From: Bolinopsis microptera
Taxonomy: Eukaryota > Ctenophora > Tentaculata > Lobata > Bolinopsidae
DNA length: 64,000 bases
Assembly: GCF_026151205.1 (NCBI RefSeq)
Contig: NC_087075.1
Span: 2,888,359 to 2,952,358 of the forward strand
Direction: 5' to 3'
Part shown: positions 44,401 through 54,360 of the stretch, piece after piece
Layout of the letters: the number at the start of each line of letters is the position of its first letter
Numbering within the stretch: the first letter of the stretch is position 1
Made by a program: the position numbers and the translations under genes
Notes under the pieces: model-generated
Seen by the model: only the letters and a program-made list of their open reading frames with translations
The model's database searches: none
Told to the model about the DNA's origin: nothing

Positions 44401-47389
44401 TGCATTTAAATGATCAACAGACATCTTATATACTACAAATACCAGACAGTACAAAATGTATACTAATCATAAAATTACTCCCTAGGAACCGACCAAACTA
44501 TTTGAGCATATTTGAAGCCAGCGAAAGAATGTAATTGAATGGCTTATATATAATAATGTGTATGAATTAACACGCGTGTAAGAATTCTAGAACATTCAAC
44601 GGAATTCTTATCCATACTGTAATCTTACAACGCGGTGATTCCACATTAATTGTAGTGCGTAGAAATGTGTTCTGCAGTGTAAAATGTACACTGAATGTAA
44701 AATGTACCCTGAGTGTATGAAATGTACACTGAGTGTATAAAATGTACACTGAGTGTATAAAATGTACACTGAGTGTATAAAATGTACACTGAGTGTATAC
44801 AATGTATACTGAGTGTAAACTGTACATGTACTTGCAGGAGGAGGACGTGGTCATGTCGGCATGTAAGATGTTACAACATTGTTACGGCGTGTTTCAGTGG
44901 AAACCTATTACTAACTTCAGTCAGCATGCTGCTCCTGAACCAAGGATAGGTCTGTTATTAATTAATTATCTGATAAATTAGTTAAATAAATATATGATCA
45001 ATCAGTATAATAATTATTAGATCAATTATTACTAAATTAGTTGATTTAATAATTGATTGATTTCTCGTTACCCAACAAATTGACAAAGAAAATAATTACA
45101 GATTTAACTTACGTAAACAACAAGGAGTTTAGTGACGTCACATTTCTGGTAGAAGACAAAATGTTCTACGCTCACAAAATAGTCATCGTCACCGGTAAGT
45201 TCATTTATTCAAATATTCTTGATGTTATATTAGTACTATTCATGACTACTGAAAGAAAGGAGGGACTATTCAACCCTTTTATTTTGTAAGTCTTGACAAT
45301 TAATTTAGTGAGTCAGGGTAATGATGGGGTTCCCTCATATCTAGCAGTTTCACTGTACTCCCTAATCTACTTTCAACTGTATTAGTTTCACTTTCACTTT
45401 AGTAGTTTCACTTTTACTCTTTACAGGAAGTGAACGGTTCAACGCTATGCTCTCAAAGCACTTTGTAGAGGGAACAAGTGCTGTGGTGGAGATTCCTGAT
45501 ATTAAATACAGCATATTTGAGGTTAGTTATATTACACACATTCCGTTTAGTTACAGTTCCATCATTCAAAAGGGAGAGAAAGTGTCTTTTTCCCTGTAGT
45601 TTATTGATTTCAAGTTTGCAATATCCCTATTTAGTCTTGTTATTCTGTTAACAGTGTACTTTCTCACCACAGATAATTATCAAGTACCTGTACGCTGGAT
45701 CAGTTAACTGTGTGGATATAAAGAGCAGCATAGTACTTGATGTAAGTAACTTTTGTAACTTTTGTAACTTTTGTAACTTTTGTAACTTTTGTAACTTTTG
45801 TAACTTTTGTAACTTTTGTAACTTTTGTAACTTTACCTTTAGTTTTAGCTTTAGATTTAAACTCATATCCGGCATATTCACCTAATTACTGCTCTACACT
45901 ATGTGATATAGAATAAATTCTCCCATGTCTAAGTTAAATACATCTGGTTTATCACCGGAAAACTCTGTTATTTGCTGCTATTCATATCTAAACACCGCTT
46001 TCCTTATTTCTTCGAATGTATAATGTACACTGTATAATGTATACTGTACACTGTATAATGTATACCGTACACTGTATACTGTACACTGTACAATGTATAC
46101 TGTACACTGTATAATGTATACCGTACACTGTATACTGTACACTGTATAATGTATACTGTACACTGTATAATGTATACCGTACACTGTATACTGTACACTG
46201 TATAATATATACTGTATACTGTATAGCTAGCAGAACGAAACCTTGCCGAAGCTACCTCGCACTCAATTATGAGACTCTTTTGTAGAACTTCTTTCTTATT
46301 ACTTTATTACTTACGAACGAGTGAAGGAAACTGATTGAAGTTGGAATAAAATATCTAAAATAATGTCATTTTACAAACTATCCCCCCTCTCTTTATCACA
46401 CTGCTCCTGCTATACACATTTTATAACTTCCTCACACTCAAATTGACTCACATTTCACCACCTGTATCAGGTGTTAAGCGCGGCGCACTTCTTCATGCTC
46501 GACGAACTACAGTTTTATTGCGAGAGTTTAGCAGCCGGATCTATTACTAAAGACAACGTTATAACTGTTTATCAGAAAGCTAAGGTACGTGATTTTTGGT
46601 TATTTTTTGTGTAAGTATTACTCAACAGTAATTTAAAACCTTACTGAGCGAGGTTTTAAATTACTAAACTGCGCTATTGAATTATCAAATGACTAAACTG
46701 CGTTATTATATTATACTGCCTTTATACATTTAAAAAAGATATCATGCTTATAATATTGCCTTAAGAAAAACTTCAAAAGATATTGAATTAATTTAATTAA
46801 TAAATATTTTATATTTCAGTTATACACCGCACATGACCTCGTTCACTCTTGCCTTCATTTCTTCCTGGGCTTTCTTCCTGAGCTCATAAAAAAAGAAGAT
46901 TTCGCGTAAGGAATTTGTTGTGTTTGTATTATTTTAAAGCTTATTTATGACTGCAGTCTTAACATTTGTTACTTACTATTATATATTATATATCTGTATC
47001 TGTTTTTATTTTGTCTGTGTCTCATATTGAGTTATACTTTTGTTCACATTCACACATTCGCTCGCATCACTCACAGTCAGCCGCTCTGACATGGTTAACC
47101 ACCTTCCTTGTGTTGTTGGTTAATCATATGAACGGGATATAATACCTCATTTTATTTCATATGATATGGCGCAAGACAAACAATTGAAATCTCAAATTTA
47201 TTAACCAATATTTGATTATTTTTAACCCTAATTTAATTAATTTATTAATATTTTAACCCTAATTTCAGAAATCTGCTCGAAAAATCAGACCTCTGTAGTG
47301 TCCTACAGCAGCAGCTCTCAAAGCGAATCCAGAAACGTATCAAAAGTCGATCCATGTCAATCAACAATCCGCCTCTAATCAGCAATTAA
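25019..47389 (+). CDS. ABTB2/ABTB3 homolog: ABTB2/ABTB3-type ankyrin and BTB domain protein, multi-exon gene
   Basis: Exons joined by reading frame, family match and GT-AG: about 25019-25168, 25287-25392, 25617-25753, 26318-26455, 33792-33949, 35545-35626, 36537-36579 (tentative), 36817-about 36908, 37279-37431, 39811-39964, 41242-41358, 41520-41594, 41743-41917, 42108-42248, 42406-42562, 43207-43354, 44838-44949, 45102-45194, 45427-45521, 45673-45741, 46471-46584, 46820-46905, 47269-47389 (TAA). Order: helical N-terminal region, a charged WIRVA...DEDD segment, ankyrin repeats, then BTB. Family proteins are adaptor-like; a role with cullin ligases is inferred from the BTB domain only. The N-terminus and one or more exons near 35.8-36.5 kb are unresolved. 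Poly-A signal AATAAA at 47518-47523. The intron at 26456-33791 has gained a LINE, minisatellite and duplicated segment. Confidence 0.88.
26226..26317. repeat. Clustered CACGTG palindromes
   Basis: Seven CACGTG/TGATCACGTG-like motifs within 90 bp just before the fourth ABTB exon. A similar cluster stands before the next exon at 33708-33775. They may be E-box-like sites or simply a short repeat. Confidence 0.5.
26456..27593. other. ABTB intron, AT-rich, no gene
   Basis: Start of a 7.3-kb intron. Short repeats of TAGTGCGCTATGT at about 26630-26660 and of (AAT)n near 27440. Nothing else is seen. Confidence 0.5.
27594..29670 (-). pseudogene. 5'-truncated CR1-like LINE with one frameshift
   Basis: Two frames, 28694-29665 then 27606-28481, join into one reverse transcriptase ORF if a single shift is allowed in an A-run (T-run on this strand) at about 28688-28704. 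The stretch between them reads through in the second frame as GFEGTVLEWFTSYLNNRSF and GVPQGSILGPILFILY. Key motifs: RPISNLPFLSKLIEK, LLLDLSAAFDTVNHH, GVPQGSILGP and the catalytic MYADDTQLY, then KLDYCNGLLYGLP, SVWNKLPYQLR. The endonuclease is missing, so the copy is 5'-truncated. It lies antisense in an intron of the ABTB gene. YADDTQLY with these flanks fits the CR1/L2/Rex group. Confidence 0.88.
29742..30118. repeat. Minisatellite of CCAGTATGCAC/CCGGTATTTG units
   Basis: About 375 bp of 12-base modules such as CCGGTATTTG-CC and CCAGTTTATG-CC arranged in higher-order blocks (a block of about 72 bp repeats at 29930-30110). Open frames on both strands are a by-product. Confidence 0.9.
30366..31767. 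repeat. Duplicated segment (copy B, with empty TTAA site)
   Basis: Matches 1-788 joined to 3981-4507. At about 31232-31240 it reads TATTAAATTAAGTTGACTAG with a single TTAA, i.e. the state before elements 1 and 2 inserted in copy A. Confidence 0.9.
31955..32075. repeat. Three copies of CACGAGGCG(C/A)AGCCGAGT
   Basis: Copies near 31969, 32000 and 32037, each next to a TGCAATAA/ATAATCGCA sequence in alternating orientation. Similar 'TGCAATTAGTTT.GTAATCGCAC' remnants stand at 33219-33300. Probably a small MITE. Confidence 0.65.
32166..32940. mobile_element. Fold-back element with about 320-bp arms
   Basis: Arms about 32222-32530 and 32605-32935 are inverted copies: GAGATCTCACTAATTATTT against AAATAATTAGTGAGATCTC, and TTTACCAATTCTATTCAC against GTGAATAGAATTGGTAAAA. 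No ORF. It lies in the ABTB intron. Confidence 0.85.
33792..37431 (+). CDS. ABTB gene: central exons
   Basis: 33792-33949 reads DFVLTREVLQSVIEQDEDLA followed by a run of seven Glu; 35545-35626 reads LGALDMTEYFEDCGCEHC; 36817-36908 reads LSWSNNASFSLYYLTRHS; 37279-37431 reads IREWIRVAGIYAAHHLSELI then DEDDISQAAKFLLGIDYPPR. The last two match the conserved 'W.n.al..L..f.R' and 'EWIRVA...DEDD..QA...L' segments of ABTB2/ABTB3. The end of the 36.8-kb exon is odd: its frame reaches TGA exactly where a GT donor would sit. A short exon at 36537-36579 keeps phase to the right but not to the left, so an exon is probably unseen between 35626 and 36537. Confidence 0.7.
37937..37963. repeat. Poly-G run
   Basis: 21 G, one T, then five G in an ABTB intron; could form a G-quadruplex on the + strand. 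Confidence 0.95.
39170..40480. repeat. Intron duplication flanking an ABTB exon
   Basis: 39995-40480 is a diverged copy of 39170-39780 (both contain CATATTACACAGTATTAGTAG, TAGAGT.AC.AGTGTC, GAACCATATTATATACATT and TACGAATAAAAGATACATA). The exon at 39811-39964 lies between the two copies; the second copy runs straight into the 42-bp donor array at 40481. Confidence 0.85.
39811..42562 (+). CDS. ABTB gene: ankyrin exons
   Basis: 39811-39964 ends SAIGPDGINSHIYQ. The ankyrin part follows: GMTPLMCAANAGDYNLVHLL (41242), RRWTALSFSVNQGHTDIV (41520), TETPLQLAAAAGDIAIVELL and EKGADPF (41743), NAIALAVAHGHVEVRHKLL (42108), and LQEALYLACEHGYLNIALEL (42406). The TPL..A...G...IV..LL pattern gives about four to five repeats, and order and spacing match the ankyrin block of ABTB2/ABTB3. 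All junctions keep frame: phases 0, 0, 0, 1, 1, 2. Confidence 0.9.
40481..41032 (+). repeat. 42-bp minisatellite containing a 5' splice site, 14 units
   Basis: Units start CAG|GTAACTAACGG every 42 bases from 40481 (40523, 40565 ... 40985, last degenerate at 41027). Each unit contains the last 28 or so bases of the exon at 39811-39964 (GGCCTGAC.GCATCAACTCT...TACCAG) and its donor. The minus-strand 191-codon frame here is an artefact of the unit length. Confidence 0.95.
41071..41250 (+). repeat. 37-bp minisatellite containing a 3' splice site, 5 units
   Basis: TTTTGTCAG|GGAATGACCCC recurs with CAG at 41091, 41128, 41165, 41202 and 41239, exactly 37 apart. The last one is the acceptor of the exon at 41242. 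Confidence 0.95.
42603..43206 (+). repeat. About 30-bp minisatellite containing a 3' splice site, about 20 units
   Basis: Unit about CTTTCACTAACCACACTTCC plus CCTAG|ATT. It fills most of the intron 42563-43206. The last unit, ACTCCCCTAG at 43197-43206, is the acceptor of the exon at 43207. Short frames in it are not genes. Confidence 0.93.
43207..44949 (+). CDS. ABTB gene: last ankyrin-like exon and pre-BTB exon
   Basis: 43207-43354 reads CLETAYEEENLEIVRYLLND then DEFSNAFCKDGIVLLFEIF, a final ankyrin-like helix pair. 44838-44949 reads EEDVVMSACKMLQHCYGVFQ and leads into the BTB exons. The frame is closed at 43354 (phase 0) and 44949 (phase 1). Confidence 0.85.
43355..44837. other. ABTB intron with small repeats
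   Basis: An imperfect inverted pair CTAGAAT.CC..CGGCATAA at about 43402 and 43462; a diverged direct pair GGAGCTTC.AAATACCTGGAA at 44131 and 44302; and six units of about 21 bp (TGTACACTGAGTGTATAAAA) at 44680-44815, stopping 20 bases before the acceptor at 44837. No gene. Confidence 0.75.
45102..47389 (+). CDS. ABTB gene: BTB/POZ domain and C-terminus
   Basis: Six exons. The BTB core reads NNKEFSDVTFLVEDKMFYAH then IVIVTGSERFNAML (45102-45521), EIPDIKYSIFE, IIIKYLYAGSVN (45673-45741), VLSAAHFFMLDELQFYCESL (46471-46584), then LYTAHDLVHSCLHFFLGFLP and a basic tail with LSKRIQKRIKSRSMS. The 'FSDV.F.V....F.AHK' start and 'YLY.G.V' are hallmark BTB motifs, which mediate dimerisation and binding to partners such as CUL3. 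The stop is TAA at 47387-47389. Confidence 0.92.
45742..45838 (+). repeat. 10-bp minisatellite (TTTTGTAACT) starting at a splice donor
   Basis: About ten units begin directly after the donor GAT|GTAAGTAAC, so each unit offers another GTAACT. Confidence 0.9.
46015..46228. repeat. GTACACTGTATA-type minisatellite
   Basis: About 200 bp of alternating TGTACACTGTATAATGTATAC modules (unit about 20-22) in an ABTB intron. Related GTATA arrays are at 600-740, 31000-31200 and 44680-44815. Open frames on the minus strand are spurious. Confidence 0.85.
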
Positions 47390-49260
47390 TTAGTTAATTA
47401 TCCAATTAGCAGGTGATTTGAACTTCTGTTAATTAGCTTATTGGTTAATGGGTTGTCGTTTTATTTCCGATGATTGGGAAGATCTCTCCTGTATATTTCA
47501 GTTTAACTTGTGTGATTAATAAACCATCAAAAATAATTTAAAGTACATGATTTAATAGAATAGTAATAATAGTAACTCAATTATAAGTAAATGACTCTGT
47601 AAGATAATTAAAGCATGCCATTTTTACATATTATAATAGTCATGACAGTTGAACATCAAGACTGATGTTTCGTAGGTGTTATATTTTATCTCGCAAAGTA
47701 GTAATTTAATCAGGAAAACAATTCACTTTTAGTGGTTAAGTTCACTTTTATTGGTTAAGTTCACTTTTAGCTGTGCTCTATTGCCATCGCTCAGCTTCTA
47801 TTAAAACTATTGCTCTACAGTGTTGGAGTAATAGTTAAAATGTATTACTACATACAATACCCTATACAGTATACATTTATGTACATATTATTATTTTGTT
47901 TAATGTTCAGCTTTACAATTTAGGCAAACAATCGACCTGATGGTATCAAGCAACAAAATAAGGTAACTTAATTCGCAGCGTATTTTATTTATCTTCATCT
48001 TAGATTCTTTTATCAGTGAACTATATAGGAAGTATAGGGTGACATAGGATTTGCTGATTTTAACTACGTTATATTTGCTTTAATAGTAATGATATTGAAT
48101 ATTGATGGCATTTGCTTGTTTGATAAACGTTTCGGGGTTTATAAGGGCTATATAATTTGATTGCGAATTTATTTTTTTATTTACTTGAATAATTAAATGA
48201 TTATTATAATATAGCTGTTAATTGGTATATAACTTTTTACAGTCAAATTTACCATTTTTAAATTTTGGAATTGTAAACAGTGCTTTTAAGCACTTGACAA
48301 CTGAATATTATGACTTGGTAAAATGCGGTGGAAAATGGGTTAAAATCTAAATATATAGATAACGACGAAATGTCCATTTCTGCTTAAACTGCAAGGTAGC
48401 CGATTTCAGTTCCACTTTAAAGGGATTGGAATATTTAGGATTATTGAGTAGGGTTTACGCACCTCAGGCAATCACTTTTGATTGAATTGACCTGTTTTAA
48501 AACTTTGAGTGACCCTTCAACTTTGGTGACTTTTGAATTGGGTCAGGGACTTTTTATGCAATCTGTTTTGGTGTGCACTCAAAGTAATGAGAATAATCAG
48601 TCTGTAAAGCCGAATGTTGCATCTTATAAATCGGATTAATTTTAATCTTACAATTTTGCTTGTTTCCACAGTGTTGCTAGTTTTACTCTAAAGTTCGATT
48701 GAAATAGAGCCAATAATATTAATCGTTTTATTTGTCGGTTGTTACTCTTTAACCTCAAGTTTTATCTAGCACTAGTAAAATGGATGTCGTCCAATATAAA
48801 TGTGCTTGTACAAAGTAGTAAGTACCAATATAATATAAAATGGCTGTATATAGTATACATGTGGGATGTGACAAAACGCGTGCATGAGTCTACATATTGT
48901 ATTAATGGAGCGCGCGGACTGAATAAACGTACACCACTAAAAGTGTGGTGAACAGCCACATTGACTTGCGCGCGCACCACGCACATCACATCATATCCAC
49001 ACAGCCCCTGATCAGAAGGCTGATTTATTCTACTTTAATTTTGATTGCCCCCCATATAATAATACAACGAAGTATGCCATGGCCTATCCGATGACAATGA
49101 AATTTTCTTCTCTATACTTCTTAGACTTTCTAAATTTCTCAACAATTTGTAAACACTCAAAAATTTGATGATCTCGATGAAATTTTATTTGAAATCGGAC
49201 GCGGAAACGCTCATCTTAATTCCCGGCAATGCTAAACCCGTGAGCACACCTTTGAGTTGA
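47390..49260. other. 3' UTR of ABTB and AT-rich intergenic DNA
   Basis: Poly-A signal at 47518. The rest is AT-rich with no frame resembling a protein; the two overlapping frames at 48739-48989 on opposite strands are not supported. Confidence 0.6.
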
Positions 49261-49318
49261 ATGTTGATTCACGATGTCAATCTTTCGCAGTTTGGCGAGG
49301 CCGCCCAATGGTGCATTT

Positions 49319-50058
49319 TGCCAATATACTGACAATTGATGAATGTTACTCGTCTTAATTTCTTCGGAATGGCCCGATGGCACGTGCTATGAAGTAGCGC
49401 GCGCCGGACCAGACCATTAACAATGGTCAAACTGACAACTGAAGTGGTTGCTTTACGGGTGATACTCGTAAAATATTTGTTGATTTGATTTGATTTGACA
49501 TATATTACCGTCGACGAGTCCAACTCGGCGCGCGTCCTGGTAGGTTGTAAACCTACAAGTGGTTGCGAAAAAATTATTTGTTGCGCGGTGCGGCCCAGTG
49601 GTGCATCGCGCTATAAACCTTTTGAGCTTTTGGTTGTAGGTTTACAACCTACCAGAACGCGAGCCGAGTTGGACTCGTCGACGGTCAATATACGAAACAG
49701 ATATTTTACGAGTATCACCCGTTAACCTTTTGGAAAATGAATAAAAAATATAGGTTTAGGTTTTGCTTCGGATTTAAAAAAATTTATTCCGGTCTATTGG
49801 CTCAGAAAATACAATTTTTTTTAACGGTTAGGTTTTATTATTCCATATTCATAACTTATACTTTTTGCTGTGCGCCGCGCAGATTTTATGACATAAATTA
49901 AACGCAACGTGCTTTCATTGTGCAAATCGAGCGCTTTTGGTGTTGCTTAAAATAGTTGACATGAATTATGGCAATCTTGACCATTGTTAATGGTCTGGCC
50001 CGGCGCGCGCTACTTCGAAGAAATTTAGACGAGTACAGTAACATCCGTCAATGGCAAT
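49319..50058. mobile_element. MITE-like inverted repeat, with a second MITE inside
   Basis: 49319-49440 and 49976-50056 are inverted relatives: GAATGTTACTCGTC.TAATTTCTTC against GAAGAAATTTAGACGAGT, and GACCATTAACAATGGTCA against TGACCATTGTTAATGGTC. A third relative lies at 61924-62058. The element at 49456-49721 sits between them. Confidence 0.7.
49456..49721. mobile_element. MITE with CGGGTGATACTCG ends, TTAA-type target
   Basis: Inverted ends CGGGTGATACTCGTAAAATA and inner inverted segments CGTCGACGAGTCCAACTC and GTAGGTTTACAACCTACCAG. It is flanked by TTTA (left, one base off) and TTAA (right, 49722-49725). A half copy with an intact TTAA begins at 16814. Confidence 0.8.
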
Positions 50059-50394
50059 CGTAAGTGACACTGTTTGGATTTTTATGTTACATAATTAAAA
50101 TTTAAGCTTTTTTCTTGAATGTGAGACGTGGGGACAATAATTGGCTAGTATTAAAGACAAAAGTGCAGCAAACACAGCACTGCTGACCCTCAATATGCAA
50201 TATCCGAAATGTTTGTGCTGGCCATGTGACTTTTACATTATTTATATGTATGTATATAAATATATAGGAATTAAACAGAAATTAAACAGAAATTAAACAT
50301 ATATATATATAAACTAATTACAACACTACAAATCTGTTACATTTATTGAGGATGACTGTAAAGGTAAATTTTACCGACATTTGAAGTCAAGGCG

Positions 50395-52659
50395 TTTTTT
50401 TTGGGTTGGGGCACCCACTTTACCTCCCTATCGGAAGGCTACGTCCGTCTGGTGACTAACGTCTATTGGGGTCCTTCCGGTTGTAGGTTTTTTTTGATTG
50501 AAATAAATTTTCGTGCACATACAGAATGAATGGTTAATAATTTAACATATATGTAGACCAAGCTCTGTGCACGGGATGCTTCCTGGAAGAATCCAGTTTT
50601 TTTAGCGGGGCACCCTACCTAAAGCCAAATTGAGATATAATAATCATATTCCTAGGGAAATAATCAGAAATCGAATACCAATCAAATAATATGATATATA
50701 GGAGTAGTAACCATATTTACTATGCAAAATGCCCCAACCTCATAGTGTAAATTTATATAAAATTCAAATTCCATACCACCACTAAACCCCAACAGTCAAC
50801 ACAACAGCCCAAGCAAAATTAAATAACTTCTTATATACTGTCATACTACAAATTAATTAAACATTTGAAATCTGTTAACCAGAGAATAAATTTCTAAACC
50901 TAATGCAAGTGAAATAATTTAGATGCAATAATGAATGCCTAATATGAGTATCATCTGTCAATGTCCTTGTAGAACAGTCTGTACAAGAGATATGAGTAAC
51001 TAATATAGAAGGAAAAAAAAAACAGGAAGTTGTCGTCTGTTGGAAAATAAATAAAATATCTAGTATATAAATTAGAATATAAAATAACATTCGGTCAATG
51101 TGTCGTCAATAAACTGTACAATTATCAAATGTTAAAACTGTACTGGGTGATACAGTCACCAAAAATAAATACTAAGTATAATAAGTTAATAAATTAAATG
51201 TGGTCTGTAAAACTACCACTAGGTATAATAGGTCAATAAATTAAAAGTGGTTTATAAAACTACCACTGTGCGAACCCCTTCACCAGTTAAAACATGTCAG
51301 TCATGTGCAGAATCAATCAGAATGGTAAGGTGGTAAAAAAGGGAATATCCTTTCGACACTTCAATTATATATGCCTCAGATTTAAAAGAAATAGAAGATA
51401 CTTAGTTATCGTCGACTATGATTGCAGTGTAAAATTTGTCATATGAATTGTCGACGGTATAATTAGGGTCTGTTGTTATAGATGAGAGTAGCTGTTTCTT
51501 ATACGAATCACTAAAGCTTTTAACATCGGGCAGATTTCGTAGATCTGTTGGAACATTATTCCAACATTTTGCCCCCAAGTATTGAAAGTTTTTATGTGAT
51601 GTTGATCTATTAACATATAGGTTGCAGCTTTCGCCGCTCCTACTACCTCCTGATATGTAACTAAATTTGTTCATAAAGTTTGTAGGACAATTGTCATGGA
51701 TGATTCTAAACATATAATTTGACAGATGGAGTTGTCGTCTAAGATGGAGTGGTAACCATTTCATGTCTCTATAAACATTAAGGTGTCACAGGGTACGGGC
51801 ACTTGGCATGGGCTAGTGCTCCTTACCCTCCGGAGGATAAAGCCTTGTGAGCGACGTTTTCCCAAAGGAAAACTGTCATAATGCTCGGTCTCGGGAGAGC
51901 ACCACCCATGCCTAGGTGATCTCCCGGGCGCTCTTTTAGAACAGGCTGCCCCCTGTCTTTTCTAGTGAGCAGACAGGAACCTACCGGGCATACCTGAGCA
52001 TCTAGTATCTCTTGCCCAAATCTATGATTTCTTTTATTTGCGACGCGCGTGGTATAATGTTGACAATAAGAAGCTACCAAGCAAATTTGTGTTTTGTGAA
52101 GACCCTTTTTTTGTTTAATTTGAAATTTTGGGCCGCGTGTGACTTTTCTTTGTATGTGTGTTCGTGTTGCTTCCGTTTACCGGAGTTTTTCTGGGTGCTA
52201 ATTATCCACTAGCTGGAAAAGGAGTAAGTGCTAGATATCCACTAGCTGGAAAATAACTAATTGCTAGATATCCACTAGCTGGAGCGGCCCGGGGGGCGGC
52301 GTGTGAGTGAGTGAGTGAGTGGGGGTGGGTTCGCCTGGAAATGAGACTGGAGAGACACTGTCCTTTATCTGGGTGAGCCACCACCGACAGTGCTCCCACT
52401 TCTGTGGGGTTGAGGGTGTTGGCTCCAAGAACCAGCCGTGAGCGAACAGCGCCTGACCCCCTCTGTGGTTAACTTAAGAATAACAGGACTATGCCTTTCT
52501 CCAGGCCAATCCGTTCAGTAACCAGCAGACCCAGCACCACCTCTGATGGAAGATGTGGTTCGGATTGGACTTGTCAGTTTTTCTGTAGACACTAATGCTC
52601 CCTCGAGGAAAGAGCCCCGGCAAAACTGACCAAAAACGTGGCAGGGATTCTCACCCTAC
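50395..52659 (-). mobile_element. 2.26-kb retroposon sharing both ends with the 19.8-kb element
   Basis: Flanked by AAGTCAAGGCG (50384-50394 and 52660-52670). The T-run at 50395-50402 is the minus-strand tail. The 5' 330 bp and 3' 80 bp match 19769-20909. Between them are a further T-run (50487-50496), a LINE fragment and tandem units CTAGATATCCACTAGCTGGA at 52205-52282, so later insertions have probably lengthened it. Confidence 0.7.
51402..51764 (-). pseudogene. LINE reverse transcriptase C-terminal fragment
   Basis: A 120-codon frame: MKWLPLHLRRQLHLSNYMFR, then FQYLGAKCWNNVPTDLRNLP and VKSFSDSYKKQLL. This is the familiar end of CR1-like RT proteins ('L.W.pl..RR...l..mf', 'W..lP..lr......FK..lk..L'). 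No catalytic core remains. Confidence 0.7.
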
Positions 52660-52672
52660 AAGTCAAGGCGTT

Positions 52673-53637
52673 GTTTTACTGATAGTTGTGGCTGACTAAT
52701 AATATATATATATATAACATGATCTGAATAACATGAAACGTGGCACAAGCGACGAAATTTAATCAATTTGCATAATCCTCATGGCAAGAGTCGAATTGAA
52801 AATCCCCATCAATGATCAACTTAATAGATAGAGCTCGGACAAATTTCAACTCGTGTGAAATGGCTTTATCTACAATAAGCATGATCGCACTTTTGCTGTA
52901 ATAGATGTACTGACATGACGGAACAGAAAAGATACCGTTTTTAGTTCTGAATTGTGATTTGCTGATTATTTTCAGAGGACTATTTATGTTAGTCACCCAT
53001 ATGATCATATCTAATCACAAGATGGTGCTGTTCATTGGTGCATTTTACAGTACACTTTCACTTGTGTGTGTGTGTGTATGGTGAAGGGTACCCTTACAAA
53101 ATTATAAATACTTTGACAGGCCTATCACTTAACCACCGATCAATAAATGGCCTTACGTAGCGTTTGGTGCCCCTGTGGCCAGTCCCCTCTTTAAGTCCCA
53201 CCCCCCCCTAAGAAAGTAGAAATGTAAAATTGAACTAATCAGCTGATTTTAAAGGATTCATAGATAACATCTCAAAAATAATGTGTTTCTGGACCAAAAA
53301 GAGCGATTTTACTAGTACTCTGGTTAAGTTTTTCGAAATGGTCCCACATCCACAAGGATTATGATTACAAGGATTACAAATTTTGTTCACTTTTTTTTCA
53401 ATATCCTGTCATCACTTCTGGAGTAATGGATATTATATGTTTATTTCAATAAATATAATAATCAATAAATTAGAATAGAATCTTGTCTTCTTTTCAGCTC
53501 ACTCTTCTGAAACCTCTTCCTCTACATTCTCAACCTCATCATCAACTTCCTCATCTTCATCATCAACATCATCACCTCTGTCTTCATCGCTGGTGGTGTG
53601 TGCGAGATTTAGGTCCAGTTCGTGAACAGGTATTGCT
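52673..53637. other. Intergenic, no gene seen
   Basis: Contains (TA)n near 52702, (TG)n near 53062 and a TCATCAACTTCCTCATC-type low-complexity stretch at 53510-53590. The latter is preceded by an acceptor-like CTTTTCAG, but no protein is supported. Confidence 0.5.
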
Positions 53638-54360
53638 TTCTCATAATACCGTCCTCAGCCCTCTGTGTCCTCTCACTGCAATCAAAACTGATTTAAGTAG
53701 CTCAAATCGCAAACGACGTCTAAGATTTGCCATGATGAGGCTTTTGTCCTGGCTGGTCTTGGCTGCCAGAAGTGTTGCCACTCGTTTAAGGAACATGGTA
53801 GCCTGTGGGCCCATACCTCCGGTGGTCGAGAATACAAGGCCATTGCTGGTTCCTTTTTCGATCTGTACACAGTGGTCTCCATATTTCCTTTCTTTCTCTC
53901 TCTCATGCTTATTGTACATCTTTGCTGGGGTGTTGTGATAAGCGTTGGATTTGGCTCCGGGGTGTAAAACCCTGATATCAAAAAATGCTATCTCCATTGG
54001 TGACCACAGACCTCTAGCTGCAATGTCAAGCCTTGCCCCATCATCCAGAATGGTACCAGGGCGAAGGCTTTCTCCAGTGCATGGTTGGAGTGTGGGCTCT
54101 ACAACAACCTCATTACAGATTTTTTCAAGAATGCTTGCAATGGTGTCTCTCAGTCGGTTGTGTCTGCTGTTGACAAAGCCTCCTTTCTTGCAAATGAGAA
54201 TGTGGTTGTAGGTGTTATCTTTGCCACAAATGCATTTCTTGGCTATGTTGGCAATGGGTAGAGCATATCTCAGTGCTATAGCGTCTTTGAACCCTTGCTT
54301 GTTCAAGACAAATCCGTACTTCTCATAAGGTAGTTCGGTCAGCCAGCTTGATGCATTACA
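53638..54360 (-). pseudogene. Retrotransposon C-terminal fragment with putative nuclease-like module
   Basis: The 221-codon frame at 53641-54306 extends upstream without ATG to about 54355 (SSWLTELPYEKYGFVLNKQG). Visible motifs: CICGKDNTYNHILICKKGG and RHNRLRDTIASILEKICNEV, then VVVEPTLQP, ARLDIAARGLWSP and IAFFDIRVLHPGAKS, YNKHEREKERKYGDH, FSTTGGMGP and RLRFELLKSVLIAVRGHRG. This C-terminal module is common behind reverse transcriptases in invertebrate genomes. The LDI...FFDIRV pair recalls a PD-(D/E)XK-type nuclease fold, which is my inference. The RT itself is absent, so this is a truncated copy. Confidence 0.75.

Noticed and set aside
45648-46198. KLQKLQ and YTVYS repeat ORFs
   Set aside because: Translations of the TTTTGTAACT and GTACACTGTATA minisatellites.
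53483-54211. Plus-strand ORFs opposite the retrotransposon fragment
   Set aside because: They are shadows of the minus-strand frame, which has the family motifs.
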